Origin: Micromussa lordhowensis | Lineage: Eukaryota > Cnidaria > Anthozoa > Scleractinia > Lobophylliidae | Length of the DNA stretch: 64,000 nt | Reading direction: 5' to 3' | NCBI GenBank assembly: GCA_964020085.1 | Contig: OZ026603.1 | Coordinates: 2,065,901-2,129,900, forward strand | In this document: in pieces, positions 60,931 through 64,000 of the stretch | How positions within the stretch are numbered: the stretch's first letter is position 1 | How the letters are laid out: every line of letters begins with the position of its first letter | Translations under genes and position numbers: made by a program | Notes under the pieces: model-generated | What the model saw: only the letters and a program-made list of their open reading frames with translations | What the model was told of the DNA's origin: nothing | Database searches by the model: none

Positions 60931-61501
60931 GGGCCTGTTTACATGGAGGTGGGGGACCCCAGGTAGGTGAGGTAACCCGCCTAGCCGTGGTCGAAAAATG
61001 GCAAGCGTTTACATGCAAACTTACAACCCCGGGGTCCCGGGGTGACTTTACTTGACGTAAACGTTGAAAATGGCGGACGAACGACGCATTTTGGCGGTCA
61101 GTGTTATTTTATCTTTATTTTCTGCTCTCGCTGCAGCATTTCAATGCTGTGGCGTTTTACTGTCACTTTTGATGATACAAAGCCTCCGCCAGAGGCAGTT
61201 AACGGCCATATTGTTCTGGTTCAAATTTTTACGCGCTTTGGCGCGCTTGCAAATGTAACATGAACTCGACCCCGGCTAGGCGGGTTACCCCACCTTGAAT
61301 CGTTTACATGGCAAAATGCGACCCCGGCTAGGCGGGTTACCCTACCTGGCAGACCGGGCAACCCGCCTAGGCGGGTTACCTCACCTATCATGTAAACATA
61401 TGATCAAATAAAAATGAGAGATTATATGGAGAGGCGGGTTACCCCACCTAGGCGGGTTACCTCACCTACCTGGGGTCCCCCACCTCCATGTAAACAGGCC
61501 C
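60931..61501. mobile_element. Harbinger-type MITE with TTA duplication
   Basis: Inverted ends GGGCCTGTTTACATGGAGGT, continuing GGGGGACCCCAGGTAGGTGA, are bounded by TTA on both sides (60928-60930 and 61502-61504), the usual 3-nt target duplication of PIF/Harbinger elements. Subterminal CTAGGCGGGTTACC units occur several times in both directions. A 64-codon frame (61064..61258, plus) starts MADERRILA and is hydrophobic then basic; it may be a leftover transposase N-terminus. It is inserted between a Penelope fragment and a LINE fragment. Confidence 0.8.
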
Positions 61502-61504
61502 TTA

Positions 61505-62705
61505 AAGGTCCAGATGAATTTGAAGCGAACGTTCGTTAACTTTCTCAGCGAACTTCAGAGGCACTGTATGAACAGACGTATTATAAACTAACTTAGAAAT
61601 TGCAAGTGTATTAACAATGCAAATTCTTCCTATCAGAGTTAAATTCCTAGTCGCCCATTGACTTAAAACGTTCTTTCGCGTCACAAGCTTCTCCTCGAAA
61701 TTGAGTTTGTAACTAATCGTGGAGTCATAGGCGAAGGCGACACCTAGTGCAAATAATTATTCTTTTGGCCATGCAATGTGAAATGGAGCGAGTTTGCCTC
61801 AGTGGCATCTTAGGCTTCCAAGCCACATTCCTTCCGTTTTCGAGATATTTATTTTCAGATCTGAGCAGGTTCCGAAATCTTTTAAGAGACTGAATAAGTG
61901 GCTGGCCGAGCCCTCATCCTTTATTAACGCTGCAAGGTCATCTGCATACATACTTAGTTTTAATTCAGTGTCGTTGATCTTCAAACCACGGATATTTTCA
62001 TTTTCTCTGATCGCTTGGGCAAGCACCTCAATGGCCAGGTCAAAAAGAAGCCCTGACAAAGGGCCAACCCTGTAGAATATCTCTATAGAGCTGGAAAAAA
62101 TCTGACGCGTAATCATTGTTCATAACACAGCTTGTGATGTTGGAGTAGAAGGTATGAATCCATTTTCGAAACATCGGCCAAAGTTCCTGACCTAGAGTAT
62201 GGCTTCATTGAACAGATAATTCCTTTCTAGCGAATCAAACGCTTTTTCAAAATCTATAAAAAGCAACATGGCTTGCAAGGTTTTTTCCTCATACGATTCA
62301 ATCACACCGGAAATCAACCGAATATTTTGACATAACCTGTTTGATCTCTATCGATCAACATTGGCAAGACTTTCTCTAGCCACTTTGCAATACATTTAAA
62401 CGTTTTTTCATTTAATTAAACGGTCTTTTAAACACAAATAAAAAATTCCACAGTGAGTCCGTCAGAACCTGGCGTTTTATTTTTAATTGTTTAAAAGCGG
62501 ATAGGCATTCTTCTTCGGTAGTAAGTCCTTCAAAGGTTTTCTGCTGTTCACCATCAAGTATTTTTATGCTGTTACAATTTTGAAAAGGCAGTGCTGAAGC
62601 ATTAAATGTATCTTCTGATATTTGAGAAGAATATAAGGTCTTACAAAAGTTTTTCATTTCTAACAAGATCTTATTCGGCTCTTCTAATATATCCATTTTC
62701 ATTTG
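61505..62705 (-). mobile_element. LINE (non-LTR retrotransposon) reverse transcriptase remnant
   Basis: In minus-strand order: EGLTTEEECLSAFKQLKIKR (62702..62412 frame), a stretch near 62160-62400 reading like AKWLEKVLPMLIDRDQTGYV and MLLFIDFEKAFDSLERN across breaks, then YRVGPLSGLLFDLAIEVLAQ, KLSMYADDLAALI with the catalytic YADD, LKINISKTEGMWLG (62116..61799), and QWATRNLTLIGRICIVNTLA (61684..61502). Order and motifs are those of a LINE reverse transcriptase, split over three frames with stops. The Harbinger-type MITE begins where it ends. Confidence 0.85.
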
Positions 62706-64000
62706 TTTTCAGTTTAAATATGTGTTTCTTTCAAAAGCACACTTTTCTAAATTCATGAAGTAATTGCTGTTTCTTTCACCATGCTCATACCACCTATCTC
62801 TGCTTCTTATTATCGCACCTTTGTTTTATGTTCAGAGATTTTTTGTAATTAAAGTCTGACGCGTTCAGCTTGTACTACCAAGAGATTATCAAGGTTAGGT
62901 AAGAGAGTGAATCCCTCATATAGGTCCTCCAGCTAAGGTAATCCCTCTGAAGGTGCCTCGTACCAGTTTTCAGGTTTTTGACGGCTCGTAACTTTGTAAG
63001 AATAGAACAAAAGGCAGACCAGGGCCACTGTAATATGTTTGTAAATTTGGATTATATAATATATACTTTACCTAAAACAGCCATTATTTTGTCGTCAGCA
63101 GTTTCCATGGCAACATGCCAAAAAGATTTTCCAGACCTGTTTTTTCGCTTATGTCACTAATAACTAAAACATTAACCCGGTGACCCCAAGTTTCTTGTAA
63201 ACCATAGCTTTTGGCATCTGAAAAGGGAATTGCACAACAATTTTAAAAAAAATTACCGAGCCGATTTCTTGTAAACTTGGAAAAACGACACAGAGTGTAA
63301 ATTTCCTTCCGTAGAATTTTTTATTTTTTTTTCTGACGTTTGCTCTCAATGAAAACATTATATCAAAACAATAAAAAGAAGGGGTCACCGGCCTTGTTTT
63401 CATGCAAAAGCCTTCGCGAGTTCCGTTATTCCCACGCGTAGACACGCATTCAGAAATCCAGACTTTATAAGATCAGCATTTGCTCATGAGCTGTTTTGAC
63501 TACCGCTGACTGCTTCGTGTGCCCGCGCGGGCGAGCGGGCTCCGAACAGGAGTTTTGTTTTGTTTGCTGTCGTTTGATGCTAAAACATCATTTACAGTTG
63601 TAATTGTCGTTAAAGACAACCTCCTGGGCTTACTCTGTAGGATTTTTACACAAATTTTGGGTAGATTTGCTATGTTTTACGAGTCCTTAATACGTTCTCG
63701 GTGGCTGCACGATCGATCGAGTTTCCTTTGAAATTTGGGATCTTTCTGCAGGTACCGGAGCACAGATTACGTAAGCTTACGTAAAACAAAAGAAATAAAA
63801 GACAGGAAACAAAACAACTCCAAATAAAGACTAATCCCAAGTGACCCAAAATACAAAGCTTTCCGGTACCTGCAGATGTATCCGAAATTTGGGAAACATT
63901 GGATTCCAGAAACAATATTTCTTAAATACACAGAATTGACTTGAGTTGTTCCAGCAGGTTAAGCCTCCTGTATATGCGATTTTCGTCCCCAACAGTACAA
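62706..64000. other. Right edge, no supported gene
   Basis: Open frames (62978, 63164, 63519, 63670) are short and lack domains. Contains the inverted-repeat element at 63730 and AT-rich DNA. Confidence 0.45.
63730..63893. repeat. Inverted-repeat element with inner TTACGTAAGC palindrome
   Basis: GAAATTTGGGATCTTTCTGC and AGGTACCGGA at the left face TTCCGGTACCTGCAGATGTA and TCCGAAATTTGGG at the right, with a few mismatches. Inside, TTACGTAAGCTTACGTAA is a perfect 18-nt palindrome. Confidence 0.65.

Overview
The window reads as nuclear DNA of an anthozoan cnidarian, most likely a stony coral. It is AT-rich animal DNA with GT-AG introns and polyadenylation signals. It carries a doublecortin-like kinase gene, a lysosomal-type beta-galactosidase, a small cluster of near-identical single-exon rhodopsin-class receptors, and many Penelope, LINE, Harbinger, Crypton-like and MITE remnants. 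I cannot fix the species from the sequence.

Region 1 (about 1.8-32 kb, minus strand) is one large gene, a doublecortin-like kinase (DCLK). I traced 18 coding exons whose splice phases all agree, giving a 943-residue protein: two doublecortin domains, a Ser/Pro/Arg-rich linker built from seven short exons, a full kinase domain and a tail of about 300 residues. Two further terminal exons are in phase. One, in the third intron region (24855..25597), gives a 503-residue doublecortin-only protein. The other, just before the kinase exons (16818..17557), gives a 618-residue protein with a coiled coil and a C-terminal Cys-Cys-Val-Ser, a possible prenylation box. The introns hold SINE-like copies and TTAA-flanked MITEs but no other gene that I can support.

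Region 2 (32-39 kb) is gene-poor and holds the likely promoters. Region 3 (39.3-41.3 kb, plus) is a GH35 beta-galactosidase with signal peptide and both catalytic glutamates, its coding part in a single exon.

Region 4 (42-57 kb) is a mirrored receptor cluster: an intact plus-strand GPCR, a decayed plus-strand copy, a tiny minus-strand remnant and an intact minus-strand GPCR. The space between and around them is filled with a TTAA-flanked element, a Harbinger deletion derivative, a pogo-like MITE, a dead Penelope-like reverse transcriptase and large foldbacks.

Region 5 (57-64 kb) is almost wholly repeats: duplicated upstream DNA of the second GPCR, foldbacks, a tRNA-like sequence, a Crypton-like domain fragment, a detached GIY-YIG endonuclease fragment, a Harbinger-type MITE with TTA duplication, and a LINE reverse transcriptase remnant.

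The most unusual structures are (a) the DCLK locus with three alternative C-termini on the same doublecortin base, one possibly lipid-anchored, and (b) five long palindromes with mostly unrelated arms that share a centre in which the tetramer CTCG faces itself across a small hairpin; three of them also share their outer ends.
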